Shown one piece after another: positions 25,785 through 34,571 of a stretch of 64,000 bases of DNA. Under the pieces are notes generated by a model. The model was not told where the DNA came from. It searched no databases and saw only the letters and a program-made list of their open reading frames with translations. The stretch is from contig NZ_JAKCFB010000003.1 of assembly GCF_024198235.1 (NCBI RefSeq), positions 310,001 to 374,000 on the forward strand, in the 5' to 3' direction. Position numbers and translations under genes: made by a program. Each line of letters begins with the position of its first letter. Position 1 is the first letter of the stretch. Source of the stretch: Myxococcus dinghuensis (lineage in GTDB: Bacteria; Myxococcota; Myxococcia; Myxococcales; Myxococcaceae).

Positions 25785-27353
25785 CTACTGCGCGGTGGTG
25801 ATGGTACCCACCGCCACGTCGATGGCCTGCAGCGAGCCGGAAGCCGGCAGCGCGTGCGCCTTGATGACCTTCAGCGGAACCGCGGTACCGGCCGGCGTCT
25901 CGGCGATGGTCGTCACGGTCAGCGCCACGGACAGCAGCGCGCCGTCGTACGCGCGCGCCGGAGCGCCCTTCTGGTACACGCCCACGCTCAGCGTGGTGCC
26001 CTTCACGCCCGACTTGAACAGGTGGGGCGCGGCGCCGAGGTCGTAGCCACCGTTGGCCACGTACTCGGAGCCATCCACCGTGGACCAGGACGCGGTGGCC
26101 GCATCCAGCCCCAGCGTCAGGTCCGCGCCGCGGCCGGACTGGCCCGTGGGGCCCACCAGGTCCAGCACCAGCGTGTCACCCGAGGACAGGCTGGCGTTGC
26201 GAACCAGGCGCCAGCCCGTACCCGTGGGGTCCACGTAGTTCACCGTGCTGGCAACGGGCACGGTGATGACGGCGGAGTCGTGCTTCGAGGAATCCGCCAC
26301 GCTGGTGGCCGTCACGGTGTACGTGCCCGCGCGGCGCGGCGCCCGGTACACGCCCGTGCTGCTGATGGTGCCGTTCTCGTCACCACCCTCCACGGACCAC
26401 TGCACCGCGAGGATGTTGGTCCCGGTGACCTGCGCGGACAGCGCGAAGGAGCCGTCCTGCACCACCGTGCCCGTCTTCGGAGAGACCGTCACCACCACCG
26501 CCTCGACGACGACAGGGTCCACCTTGATGGAGGCGGAGGCCTTCTTCGTCGAGTCCGCCACGCTGGTGGCCGTCACGGTGAACGTGCCCGTCTTCTTCGG
26601 CGCGCGGTACACGCCCGTGCTGCTGACGTAGCCGTTCTCGTCGCCACCCTCCACGGACCACTGCACCGCGAGGTTGTTGGTGCCGGTGACCTCAGCGGTC
26701 AGCTGGACGGTGCCATCCCAGGTGGTGCTGGCCGACGAGGGGCTCACCGCCACCTGCACCTCCCCGACGACGACAGGCTCCACCGTGACGGTGGCGGAAC
26801 CCGTCTTCGTCGGATCCGCCACGCTGGTGGCCGTCACGGTGAACGTGCCCGCCTTGTCCGGCGCCGTGTACCGGCCCGTGCTGCTGATGGTGCCGTTCTC
26901 GTCGCCACCCTCCACGGACCACTGCACCGCGGTGATGGAGGAACCGGAGACCTCCGCCGCGAAGTTCGCGACGGTCCCCTGCCCGATGGTCACCACCTCC
27001 GGCGACACCTTCACGATGACCGTCGGCGTCTGGACGGCCTCCACCTTGACGGTGGCCGTGTCCTTCTTCGAGGTGTCCACCGCGTTGGTGGCCACCACGG
27101 TGTACGTGCCGGCCTGGGCCGGCGCGGTGTAGATGCCCGCGCTGCTGATGGTGCCGTGGGAGTCTCCTCCCTCCACGGACCAGAGGATGCGGGGGTCCTT
27201 CGCGTCCTTCACCGAGGCGCTGAAGGTCGTCTTCTCGCCGGCCTTCACCGTGACGGTCTTCGGAGTCACCGTCACCGGCCCCGAGTCGGAGTCGGAGCAG
27301 GCCACCAGCGCCCCAAACAGGAGCGGAACAATGAGCTTCATCCACGTTTTCAT
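25785..27353 (-). CDS. Lipoprotein with four Ig-like repeats and C-terminal cohesin-like domain
   Basis: 522 aa. Lipobox ALVAC (Cys19). Four Ig-like repeats of exactly 87 aa follow, with Trp at 58, 145, 232 and 319 (motif QWSVEGGDENGTISSTG, TATSVAD). The repeats are nearly identical at the DNA level too. Residues ~373-522 form a different beta-rich domain (SGDTLVLDLVGPTG, ADLTLGLD, LSVGVYQKG, DGALLSVALTV, AGTAVPLKVIKAHALP) that fits the cohesin pattern at the end of the fold. The gene starts 5 bp after the M4 protease with a dockerin, so it may be its anchor: a surface rod carrying a cohesin that captures the protease. Cohesin assignment is tentative. Confidence 0.8.
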   Translation of the reverse strand: MKTWMKLIVPLLFGALVACSDSDSGPVTVTPKTVTVKAGEKTTFSASVKDAKDPRILWSVEGGDSHGTISSAGIYTAPAQAGTYTVVATNAVDTSKKDTATVKVEAVQTPTVIVKVSPEVVTIGQGTVANFAAEVSGSSITAVQWSVEGGDENGTISSTGRYTAPDKAGTFTVTATSVADPTKTGSATVTVEPVVVGEVQVAVSPSSASTTWDGTVQLTAEVTGTNNLAVQWSVEGGDENGYVSSTGVYRAPKKTGTFTVTATSVADSTKKASASIKVDPVVVEAVVVTVSPKTGTVVQDGSFALSAQVTGTNILAVQWSVEGGDENGTISSTGVYRAPRRAGTYTVTATSVADSSKHDSAVITVPVASTVNYVDPTGTGWRLVRNASLSSGDTLVLDLVGPTGQSGRGADLTLGLDAATASWSTVDGSEYVANGGYDLGAAPHLFKSGVKGTTLSVGVYQKGAPARAYDGALLSVALTVTTIAETPAGTAVPLKVIKAHALPASGSLQAIDVAVGTITTAQ

Positions 27354-27358
27354 GGGGA

Positions 27359-30300
27359 TTACCGTCCGAACTGGCTGACGAAGAGGGTGATGTCGTTGTC
27401 GTTCACAGAGCCGACGCCATCGAGGTTCGTCTCCTCGGAGCCGTTGGTGCCGTAGTCCTGCGCGAGCAGGCCCATGTCCTCTCCGTCCACGATGTTGTCG
27501 CCGTTGATGTCACCCGTGTAGACCCGGAAGGTCGCCACGGCCTTCGCCGTCGGAACCACGACGCTCACCGCGGACACGTGGCACAGGCCACGGACCACCG
27601 GGGCGACGTAGACGCCGTCCTCGCTGACGGTGCCGCAGATACGGCCCTCCGCCACGGACCAGGTCACCGCCGTGTTCACCGCGTTCGCCACGTTCGCCCG
27701 CAGGGCGACGGAGTCACCCACCGGAATCACGTACTGCGGCTCCGCGAACTCCACCGTGACGGGCCGGAGCGTGAAGGTGGTGGTCGCCTTGGACCAGTTG
27801 CCGTAGGCGTCGTACGCCACCGCCTCGAGGACGTGCTCCCCCTGCGCCAGCGGAATCGGGAACAGCGGCAGCGTGTACGGCTCGGACGTGCTCGTCCCCT
27901 TCAGCGCGCCATCCACGTAGAACTCCACGTGCGTCACGCCCGTGTCGTCGGTGGCCTCGGCCCGCATCGTGTAGGTCTCGAACATGCCCTCCACGCTGGC
28001 GGTGATGTGCGGCGCACCCTGGTCCTCGATGGTGGAGTTGCGCACCTCGAAGGTCACCGTGCGCTCCGTCGTGTTGCCCGCCTTGTCCGTGGCCGTCGCC
28101 TTGAACTCATGCGCGCCGTTGGACAGGTTCCTCGTGTCGAACGCCGTCGCGTAGACGCCCTCGACGTCCGTGAACGAGCTCACCGGGGTGCCGTCCACCG
28201 CGAACGCGAGAGAAGCCGTCCACACGTTGTCACTCACGGTGGCCCGGAGCTGCACGGTCCCGTAGCTGCCCTCGACCGCCGCGGAGAGCGTGGGGCTCTG
28301 GATGTCGTCCTGGGTCGAGGTGACCAGGTTGACGTCGTCCAGGAAGAACTGGGTGACCTCGCCCGGGATCTGCGCGGCGGCCGTCTGGTCCACGTCGAAG
28401 AACAACTGCACCGTCTGCCCCCGGTACGCGGTCAGGTCGAAGCGGTGCTGGAAGTACTCCGCGTTGGTGTCATCCACGTTGGAGAGCGTCTTCAGCGTCG
28501 CCAGCTCGGCGCCGGTAGCATCCCGGACCTTCGCGCTGAAGGTGTGGTGGGCCACGGCGTCGGTGAACGCACCGTTGTAGATGCGCAGCCAGAAGCTGAA
28601 GATGGCCGACGTCGCGGTCGCTGGGATGGCCACGGACTGACGGACGGAGTGCCGCGCCGGACCCGCGTTGGTATAGAAGATGTAGAAGCGGCTGCCCGTG
28701 TGCGCGAAGGACGCGTTGTTCAAGATGCCCGACGAGCCCGACAGCGTCGTCGCACCCGTCCAGCTCGCGGCGGTCTCGAAGCTGGGATTGAGCACGCGCT
28801 GGGTGGCGGTGGTATCGACGTAGAAGGTCACCGCGGGAGAGTCCCCCACGTTGCCGCCCGCGTCCGTGGCCCGGGCAACGAGCGTGTGCGCCCCGGCCGT
28901 CAGCGTCGAGAGGTTGACGACCCGGGTGAACGACTTGACCGAGTTGCCCAGGGACACGCCGTCCACGAGGAACTCCACCGCGTTGACGAAGCCGTTGTCG
29001 GACACCTCAGCGAAGTAGCCCACGCGCGTGCCGGAGAAGACCATGCTGGCCTTCACACGGGGCGTCTCGGCATCCTCCGCGTGGGTGACGCGCAGCGAGA
29101 AGTCATCCAGTTGGAAGTTGGTGGGGAGCGAAGCGTTCTCGCTGCCCTCCACGAAGATGCGCACCGTCTGGCCCGCGTAGGCCGTCAGGTCCACGCTCTG
29201 CTGTACCCAGCCCAGCGTCGCGTCCAGGTTGGACCACGTCGCCACCGTCCCGAGCACCGTGCCGGAGGTGTCGCGCACCTGCAGCGTCAACGTGTCGCGG
29301 ACGGCGGTGGTCGTCGTCTCGGAGGTGGTGAGGTTGAGGAAGAAGGTCAGCGCGGCCTTGGTGACGCCGGCCGGAATGTTGACGTCCTGCCACAGCCGGT
29401 CGACGTGCGTCGTGCCCCAGCCGTTGAGCCACACGTAGCCCTGACCGGAGTGCGTGCCCGAGGAGACCGGGAAGTTGATGTTCTCCGGCGGGTCCGCCAT
29501 CCAGCCCTGGCCGGCCAGCTCGAAGCCCGGGTCCGACAGGAGTTGATCGAAGCTGTTGGCGACGGTGAAGCTCACCGGGGCGGACGCGGCGGAGTTGCCG
29601 GCCGCGTCGAACGCCACCGCCACCAGTTGGTGCTCGCCATTGGACAGCGAGGTCGCGTCCAGCGGGAGCTGGTACGGCTGGGCGGAGACGTTCCCCGCCA
29701 GGGCGCCGTCGACATAGAACTCCACGCGGGCCACGCCGACGTTGTCGTCGGCCTGCGCACGCAGCTGGAAGACAGGCGCGCTGCCAGAGACGCTCGCGGC
29801 GACGGTGGGGGCCGTGCGGTCGTCGTACGTCGCGGCGGTGTAGCCCACGTTGATGGCCGCGAAGGCGTTCTGCACCGCGCGGTACTCATTGGACTGGGAG
29901 CCGAAGAGGTCCGCCGCGGCCTGGAGGCTGCCGGTGCGGGCCGACATGTAGTTGGACGACGGGAACAGGTAGACGGTGAGCGCGCGGTACCAGATGGCCG
30001 CCGCCTTGTCGTTGCCGATGCCCCTCATGCCCGCGGGCAGGTAGGTGCTGGAGTAGTCGGTGCCCACGGACAGCGGCTGTACGCCCTGCGACAGGAAGTA
30101 GAAGGCCCGGTTCATCGGGCCGCTGCTGAAGTGCACGTCGATGTTGCCGATGCCGGGGAACCAGGCATCCACGCTCGCGCCGTCCAGCGACGGGCGGAAC
30201 ATGACGCGCAGCGGGAAGGCGCTGAGCTGCTCGGCCATGAGCCAGTTGCCGCCGGTATCACCGATGGTGCTGCCGCGGCCGTTGGCCACCCAGAACTCCG

Positions 30301-31582
30301 TCATGGTGCCGAAGATGTCCGAGTTGGCCTCGTTGAGGCCGCCCGACTCGCCCTCGTAGATGAGGCCGGCGGTGTGCGAGGTGACACCGTGGGTCATCTC
30401 GTGGCCCGTCACGTCGAGCACGCCCATGGACCTGAACCCGCCGGCGGCCGGGAACGAGCCGTCGCCGTAGCTCATGCAGAAGCAGCCATCGCTCCAGAAG
30501 GCGTTGTTGTAGAGGTTGCCGGCGTGCACCCGGTTGTAGGTGGGCGAGCCGGAGCCATCCACGCCGTTGCGGCCGAAGATCTTCTTGTAGAAGTCCCACG
30601 TCGCCAGCAGGCCGAAGTGCGCATCGACGGCGGCCGTCTGACCATTGGTGCTCAGGGTGTTGTTGGTACCGACGATGTAGTTCTGACCGTCGCCCCAGAC
30701 GTTGTCGGCGTCCGTGTAGAGGGTCAGCGTCGGAACGACGCCGTTCTGCACGGCGGCGTGGTTGACGTCGTAGGTCCGGATGCCCTCGCCGCCGGCGCGC
30801 GTGACGTCGCGCAGCTCGAAGAGGCCCTGGGCGTTCTGGAAGACGTCCAACGGGACTTCACCGCTGTACTGCGAGCGGCCGAGGCCCTTGGCGGCGGCCG
30901 TCTGGAGCGAGTCCCACTTCTTCAGCACGTCGCCCGAGTGCGCGTCGATGATGAAGTCCGTGTGCTTGACGCCGTCCTGCGCGTTCTCGAGCTCGGTGTG
31001 CACGTGGTACGCGAGCCGGTAGGCGACGACCACCGTGTCGAAGTCCGCGGCGTTCTGCAACGCGACGGGCTTGCCGGGGTAGCGGTTCACGAGCCGCGTC
31101 TGGGGGTAGACGATGAGCTCGCCCGTCGGCGCGGCGCCGAACTCGCCCTTGGGCGCCAGTTCCCGGGTGGCCTTCGAAACCGCGGACTTCGCGTCCAGCG
31201 TGGGCGTCATGTCCAGGCGGATGCCCTTGCGCAGGCCCTCGCTGGTGATGCGGAGGTCGCGCGCGGACTGCCCCTGGTGGGTGATGGCCATGGCGCCCCA
31301 CACGGGTACGCCCTGGTAGGTCTGCGCGAAGCGCGCGTGCGTCTGACCGAATTGGTCCGTGCTAGAGCTGGATAGCTGGAAGTCGTCCCGCGAGCCCAGC
31401 CCGAGTTTCAGGCTTTGCGACTTGAGGCTCGCCAGCGATTCCGCCACGCGGGAGGGCTCCCTGACCTGGAGTTGCGCCAGCGCGGGCTGGCCAACGGGCG
31501 TGAGTTTCTCAGCCGCGAGGGATGAGCTCGCCGAGAAAAAGCCGGCGAGGAGCAGAGGCCACCGAGGCCACGGCTTGGACAT
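27359..31582 (-). CDS. Secreted M4 (thermolysin-type) metalloprotease with adhesion modules and dockerin-like C terminus
   Basis: 1407 aa, about twice the usual length. Sec signal (cut after SSSLAA), FTP and PepSY propeptide segments to ~215, then the M4 domain with zinc-binding HEMTH at 394-398, third ligand in GLNEANSD (Glu418), and DVHFSSGPMNRAF. It is followed by Ig-like (PTVAASVSG, FYVDGAL) and MAM-like modules (LSDPGFELAGQGW; LNPSFETAASW), two further Ig-like units, one Ig copy like those of the neighbour (TAVTWSVAEG), and at 1358-1407 two dockerin repeats (DINGDNIVDGEDMGLLAQDYG; NLDGVGSVNDNDI). The Ca-binding Asp pattern is intact in the first repeat. It may dock on the cohesin-like lipoprotein encoded 5 bp downstream. 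Confidence 0.93.
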   Translation of the reverse strand: MSKPWPRWPLLLAGFFSASSSLAAEKLTPVGQPALAQLQVREPSRVAESLASLKSQSLKLGLGSRDDFQLSSSSTDQFGQTHARFAQTYQGVPVWGAMAITHQGQSARDLRITSEGLRKGIRLDMTPTLDAKSAVSKATRELAPKGEFGAAPTGELIVYPQTRLVNRYPGKPVALQNAADFDTVVVAYRLAYHVHTELENAQDGVKHTDFIIDAHSGDVLKKWDSLQTAAAKGLGRSQYSGEVPLDVFQNAQGLFELRDVTRAGGEGIRTYDVNHAAVQNGVVPTLTLYTDADNVWGDGQNYIVGTNNTLSTNGQTAAVDAHFGLLATWDFYKKIFGRNGVDGSGSPTYNRVHAGNLYNNAFWSDGCFCMSYGDGSFPAAGGFRSMGVLDVTGHEMTHGVTSHTAGLIYEGESGGLNEANSDIFGTMTEFWVANGRGSTIGDTGGNWLMAEQLSAFPLRVMFRPSLDGASVDAWFPGIGNIDVHFSSGPMNRAFYFLSQGVQPLSVGTDYSSTYLPAGMRGIGNDKAAAIWYRALTVYLFPSSNYMSARTGSLQAAADLFGSQSNEYRAVQNAFAAINVGYTAATYDDRTAPTVAASVSGSAPVFQLRAQADDNVGVARVEFYVDGALAGNVSAQPYQLPLDATSLSNGEHQLVAVAFDAAGNSAASAPVSFTVANSFDQLLSDPGFELAGQGWMADPPENINFPVSSGTHSGQGYVWLNGWGTTHVDRLWQDVNIPAGVTKAALTFFLNLTTSETTTTAVRDTLTLQVRDTSGTVLGTVATWSNLDATLGWVQQSVDLTAYAGQTVRIFVEGSENASLPTNFQLDDFSLRVTHAEDAETPRVKASMVFSGTRVGYFAEVSDNGFVNAVEFLVDGVSLGNSVKSFTRVVNLSTLTAGAHTLVARATDAGGNVGDSPAVTFYVDTTATQRVLNPSFETAASWTGATTLSGSSGILNNASFAHTGSRFYIFYTNAGPARHSVRQSVAIPATATSAIFSFWLRIYNGAFTDAVAHHTFSAKVRDATGAELATLKTLSNVDDTNAEYFQHRFDLTAYRGQTVQLFFDVDQTAAAQIPGEVTQFFLDDVNLVTSTQDDIQSPTLSAAVEGSYGTVQLRATVSDNVWTASLAFAVDGTPVSSFTDVEGVYATAFDTRNLSNGAHEFKATATDKAGNTTERTVTFEVRNSTIEDQGAPHITASVEGMFETYTMRAEATDDTGVTHVEFYVDGALKGTSTSEPYTLPLFPIPLAQGEHVLEAVAYDAYGNWSKATTTFTLRPVTVEFAEPQYVIPVGDSVALRANVANAVNTAVTWSVAEGRICGTVSEDGVYVAPVVRGLCHVSAVSVVVPTAKAVATFRVYTGDINGDNIVDGEDMGLLAQDYGTNGSEETNLDGVGSVNDNDITLFVSQFGR

Positions 31583-31723
31583 GGATCTGACTCCACACTG
31601 CGTTCGGGGGGACTCCCACCGTCAGCACCAGTGGTGGCGTGCCGCCGCTGGAAGGATCACGCGCATGGCTCGGGGGCCGAACCATCTCGGACCTTTGTTC
31701 CATGCTCAGCGTAATTACTCATC

Positions 31724-31729
31724 AGTATA
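31724..31729 (-). promoter_or_regulatory. Possible -10 element of the M4 protease operon
   Basis: TATACT on the minus strand, followed by an AT-rich discriminator. No convincing -35 lies 17 bp upstream. It is ~140 nt ahead of the protease start. Confidence 0.3.
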
Positions 31730-31820
31730 CAGTTTCGAGACCATAAAGAAACAGGGGGGCCACGAAACGGACAATGACACACACCGAGTTACGACGGCTT
31801 CACATCGGGTCGTGTGCGAC

Positions 31821-31858
31821 GGGCAAATTGCGCCGAACACGGGCAAATTGCGCCGAAC
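31821..31858. repeat. Tandem 18-bp direct repeat (20-bp period)
   Basis: GGGCAAATTGCGCCGAAC occurs twice, identical, separated by two bases. A 20-bp period, close to two helical turns, puts both copies on one face of DNA, as for tandem activator sites. It lies between the divergent protease and flavoprotein genes. Confidence 0.7.
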
Positions 31859-32313
31859 GATTGTTCGCTCCTGCCTGCTCCCCCGAGTGAAACGGGAGTT
31901 GCGACAAGTCCGTGTCACTCCCACGCTTCGTGTGACTGCGCCCCCTCTCGATCGAAATACATAGACACAGAAATCTACCCAATAGACTTGTCTGACATGG
32001 AAATCTGGTCTTATCGCCCGCAAGGCAGCGAGCTCGAGCGACACACAGGCGCGAAGTCACTGCCGACACCAGACATCGCCCGTGTCTGCCATTGCATGGC
32101 AAAATGCCACGCAGGCCCATTGGAACAGCCCTCAGCGCCGCCGCGCACCGAGCCCCTCGGCCACTCGCCGAAGACATCTCCAGGCACGCCACTGGGGGAC
32201 GAGCGTGGCGCCCCCACCGCTCGCGGGAGCGCATTCCCCTGCGAGTGCGCCCGAGGGCGATTGTTGGGAGGGAGTCCTCGGGCTAGGAGTCCCCGACGAA
32301 CAAGGGGGCGTGA

Positions 32314-33762
32314 ATGTCGAGGCGAACAGTCTCCCGGAGGACGTTGCTCCAAGGTGCGTTGGTGGCGGTCGCATTCGATCCCGAGAGCCGGAGCTGGGCC
32401 TCCACGGAGGAGGCTGGCACCGTCCCCCTACCGCCACTCGAGGGGGCGTTGCTGCTGGACACGGCTTCGCGGACGGCGGCCGCGGAGGACTTCGGCCACA
32501 TCCTCCACCACACGCCGTGGGCGGTGCTCGTCCCCGGCTCGGTGGAGGACATCGTGGCCATGGTCCGCTTCGCGCGGCGACAGGGCCTCCGAATCGCCGC
32601 CGCTCGGGGCCTCGGGGAAAGCCACAGCACCTTCGGCCAGTCCCAGGTGGCGGCGGGCATCGTCATCGACATGTCCACGCTGTCGACCCTCCACGAGCTC
32701 GACGAGGACAGCGCCTGGGTGGATGCGGGCGTCCGGTGGCACGAATTGCTCCAGGCGTCGCTTCCCCACGGCAAGAGTCCGCCGGTGCTGACCGACTACA
32801 TCGAGCTGAGCATCGGTGGGACGCTCTCGGCGGGGGGCATCGGCGGGCAGGCGTTCCGCTGGGGCCTCCAGGTGGACAACGTCCTGGAGATGGACGTCGT
32901 CACGGGGCGGGGTGAGCTCGTGCGGTGCTCGCGCCGGCGTGAGCGTCCCCTCTTCGACGCCGTGCGCTCGGGCCTGGGCCAGTTCGGCATCATCGTGCGA
33001 GCGAGGGTGCGGCTCGTCGACGTGCCGCCCCGCGCTCGGACGTATACCGCGCGGTACGAAGACCTCCATCGCTTCATGGCGGACCAGCGGCGGCTCATCG
33101 AGGACGGTCGCTTCGACTACGTCGAGGGCTCCGCCGTCACCACCGGTGGAGGCCGGGCGTATCAGCTCGAGGTGGTGAAGTACTTCACCCCGGGCGCGGA
33201 GCCGCACGATGCGAGACTGCTCGCGGGCCTGGGCTACCAGCCGGGAACGCTCCAGGTGAGCGACGGCAGCTACTTCGACTTCGCCAATCGGCTCGCGCCG
33301 CTGGTCGAGCTGCTCAAGCAACTCGGCATCTGGGGCTTCCCCCACCCCTGGCTGGACATGTTCGTCCCCGCCCGTTGCGCCGAGTCCTTCGTCCAGGAGG
33401 TCCTCTCCCAGACCACCGAGGCCGACATGGGACAGGGGCCCATCCTCCTCTATCCCTTCCGGTCCTCGGAGCTGACGACGCCCTTCCTGCGCACGCCCAA
33501 CGACAGACACGTCTTCCTCTTCTCGCTGCTGCGCACCGCCATTCCTCCGACGCCGGAGAACGTCGCCGCCCTCGTCCGGAAGAACCGCGCCATCTTCGAC
33601 CGGCTCACGGCCATCGGCGGGAAGCTCTATCCCGTGGATGCCGTGCCACTGAGCCCCGCCGACTGGCGCCGCCACTTCCACCCGGACTGGGGGCGGTTCG
33701 AGCACGCGAAGCGGCGCTACGACCCGGACCGCCTCCTCACCCCCGGCCAGGGCATCTTCTGA
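32314..33762 (+). CDS. FAD-linked oxidoreductase resembling cytokinin dehydrogenase, Tat-exported
   Basis: 482 aa. A twin-arginine signal (SRRTLLQGALVAVAF) sends it across the inner membrane. The FAD-binding PCMH/BBE fold is clear: VLVPGSVEDIVAMVRFARR, GESHSTFGQ with His104 in the position of the covalently bound FAD, the SIGGTLSAGGIGG motif, and the C-terminal LLTPGQGIF. These and WLDMFVP match cytokinin dehydrogenases, which cleave N6-side chains of adenine cytokinins. The Gly of the usual GHS is replaced by Ser. Substrate in this organism is unknown. AGGGGG precedes the ATG. Confidence 0.85.
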   Translation: MSRRTVSRRTLLQGALVAVAFDPESRSWASTEEAGTVPLPPLEGALLLDTASRTAAAEDFGHILHHTPWAVLVPGSVEDIVAMVRFARRQGLRIAAARGLGESHSTFGQSQVAAGIVIDMSTLSTLHELDEDSAWVDAGVRWHELLQASLPHGKSPPVLTDYIELSIGGTLSAGGIGGQAFRWGLQVDNVLEMDVVTGRGELVRCSRRRERPLFDAVRSGLGQFGIIVRARVRLVDVPPRARTYTARYEDLHRFMADQRRLIEDGRFDYVEGSAVTTGGGRAYQLEVVKYFTPGAEPHDARLLAGLGYQPGTLQVSDGSYFDFANRLAPLVELLKQLGIWGFPHPWLDMFVPARCAESFVQEVLSQTTEADMGQGPILLYPFRSSELTTPFLRTPNDRHVFLFSLLRTAIPPTPENVAALVRKNRAIFDRLTAIGGKLYPVDAVPLSPADWRRHFHPDWGRFEHAKRRYDPDRLLTPGQGIF

Positions 33763-34082
33763 GCGACGCTCCCCAGGAGGGGCCTCCTCAGGCTCGGCGC
33801 CTGGTCCATGGGCGTCGCGCTGAGGCCGCTACGCCACCTCTCGCTCGCGCCTGCGGTTCACGGTGGACCCTCGGACGACTCGGGCTTCGCCGCCGGCGCG
33901 CGCCAAGGGTGAGGTCGCGCGGGGCTTCGTTCGGAGCGCCGTGACCTCCCCTGGCGGGCGGGGGCCCCGAGCCACGGTGAAGCCCGGAGCGTGGCTCCCT
34001 GGCCACACGCAAGGCCGGTCCATGCCTTGCAATCTCCCAGCGCACAGGTCGCGACCGAGCCGTCGCGCGGGAGAACAAGGTC
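33763..34082. other. 320-bp intergenic region
   Basis: No gene seen. A GG-N10-GC element with a perfect TTGCA (34016-34031) precedes the small exported protein; other matches are weak. Confidence 0.4.
34016..34031 (+). promoter_or_regulatory. Weak sigma-54-like promoter
   Basis: CGGTCCATGCCTTGCA: GG and GC are ten bases apart and the -12 TTGCA is perfect, but the -24 half is only GG. The predicted start is near 34042, 41 nt before the ATG of the exported protein. Confidence 0.3.
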
Positions 34083-34565
34083 ATGTGGATGACGCGGGGT
34101 TGGAAGGTGGCTGTGCTGTGTGGCGCGCTGGCCGCGCCGTTCGCCGTGGCGAAGCCGACCGCCGTCGAAGCGGAGCCTCCCACCGACACGGACGTGCGGG
34201 AGCCCGCGCTCGAGGCCCCGGAGGGGTTCGTGCAGCTGTTCGACGGCGCCCCGGACGACGACCTGGCGCTCCCACGCCTGCGGCACGTGGAGCCGGTCGC
34301 CTGCCAGGTCGCTCCCCAGGACCGGCTCTGGGTCGCCAGCACGGAGCAGTGCGGCGAGACGGAGTGCGTGCAGCACGTGACGGTCTGGGTGGGCTCGTGG
34401 ACCGTGGAGGACGCCGAGGTCGACGTCCAGTGCGACGCGGAGCACGTCGTCCTCTCCACCCATGACTGGCGCCTGGTGCTCGTGCCGGATGGCAAGGGCG
34501 ACTACGACGTCGAGGAGACCACGCTCGACGTCGAGGCGGCGATGGCCCCCGTCGCCGGGGGATGA
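34083..34565 (+). CDS. Small exported protein of unknown function
   Basis: 160 aa. N-terminal signal peptide (MWMTRGWKVAVLCGALAAPF, cut after AVA). The mature part is acidic with four Cys (VACQVAPQD, TEQCGETECVQHV, VDVQCDAEH), probably disulphide-paired, and a beta-rich middle (VTVWVGSWTVED). No lipobox, so likely periplasmic or secreted. No family recognised. It converges on the helicase gene with 6 bp between stops. Confidence 0.65.
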   Translation: MWMTRGWKVAVLCGALAAPFAVAKPTAVEAEPPTDTDVREPALEAPEGFVQLFDGAPDDDLALPRLRHVEPVACQVAPQDRLWVASTEQCGETECVQHVTVWVGSWTVEDAEVDVQCDAEHVVLSTHDWRLVLVPDGKGDYDVEETTLDVEAAMAPVAGG

Positions 34566-34571
34566 ACCACG

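Larger units (their letters stand above)
31583..32313. other. 731-bp region without a gene, AT-richer than its surroundings
   Basis: No gene. It separates the divergent protease and cytokinin-dehydrogenase-like genes. Contents seen: a TATACT -10-like hexamer on the minus strand (31724-31729) for the protease; an 18-bp direct repeat at 31821-31838 and 31841-31858 (20-bp period); and inverted TGCCA/TGGCA elements around 32088-32109. Bases are visibly less GC-rich than in the genes, which suits a large regulatory region. Confidence 0.5.

Noticed and set aside
27578..31375. A 1265-codon open frame on the plus strand opposite the M4 protease gene
   Set aside because: It is the antisense shadow typical of high-GC codon bias; composition (Arg, Gly, His, Val rich) is not protein-like, and the minus strand has full M4 motifs.
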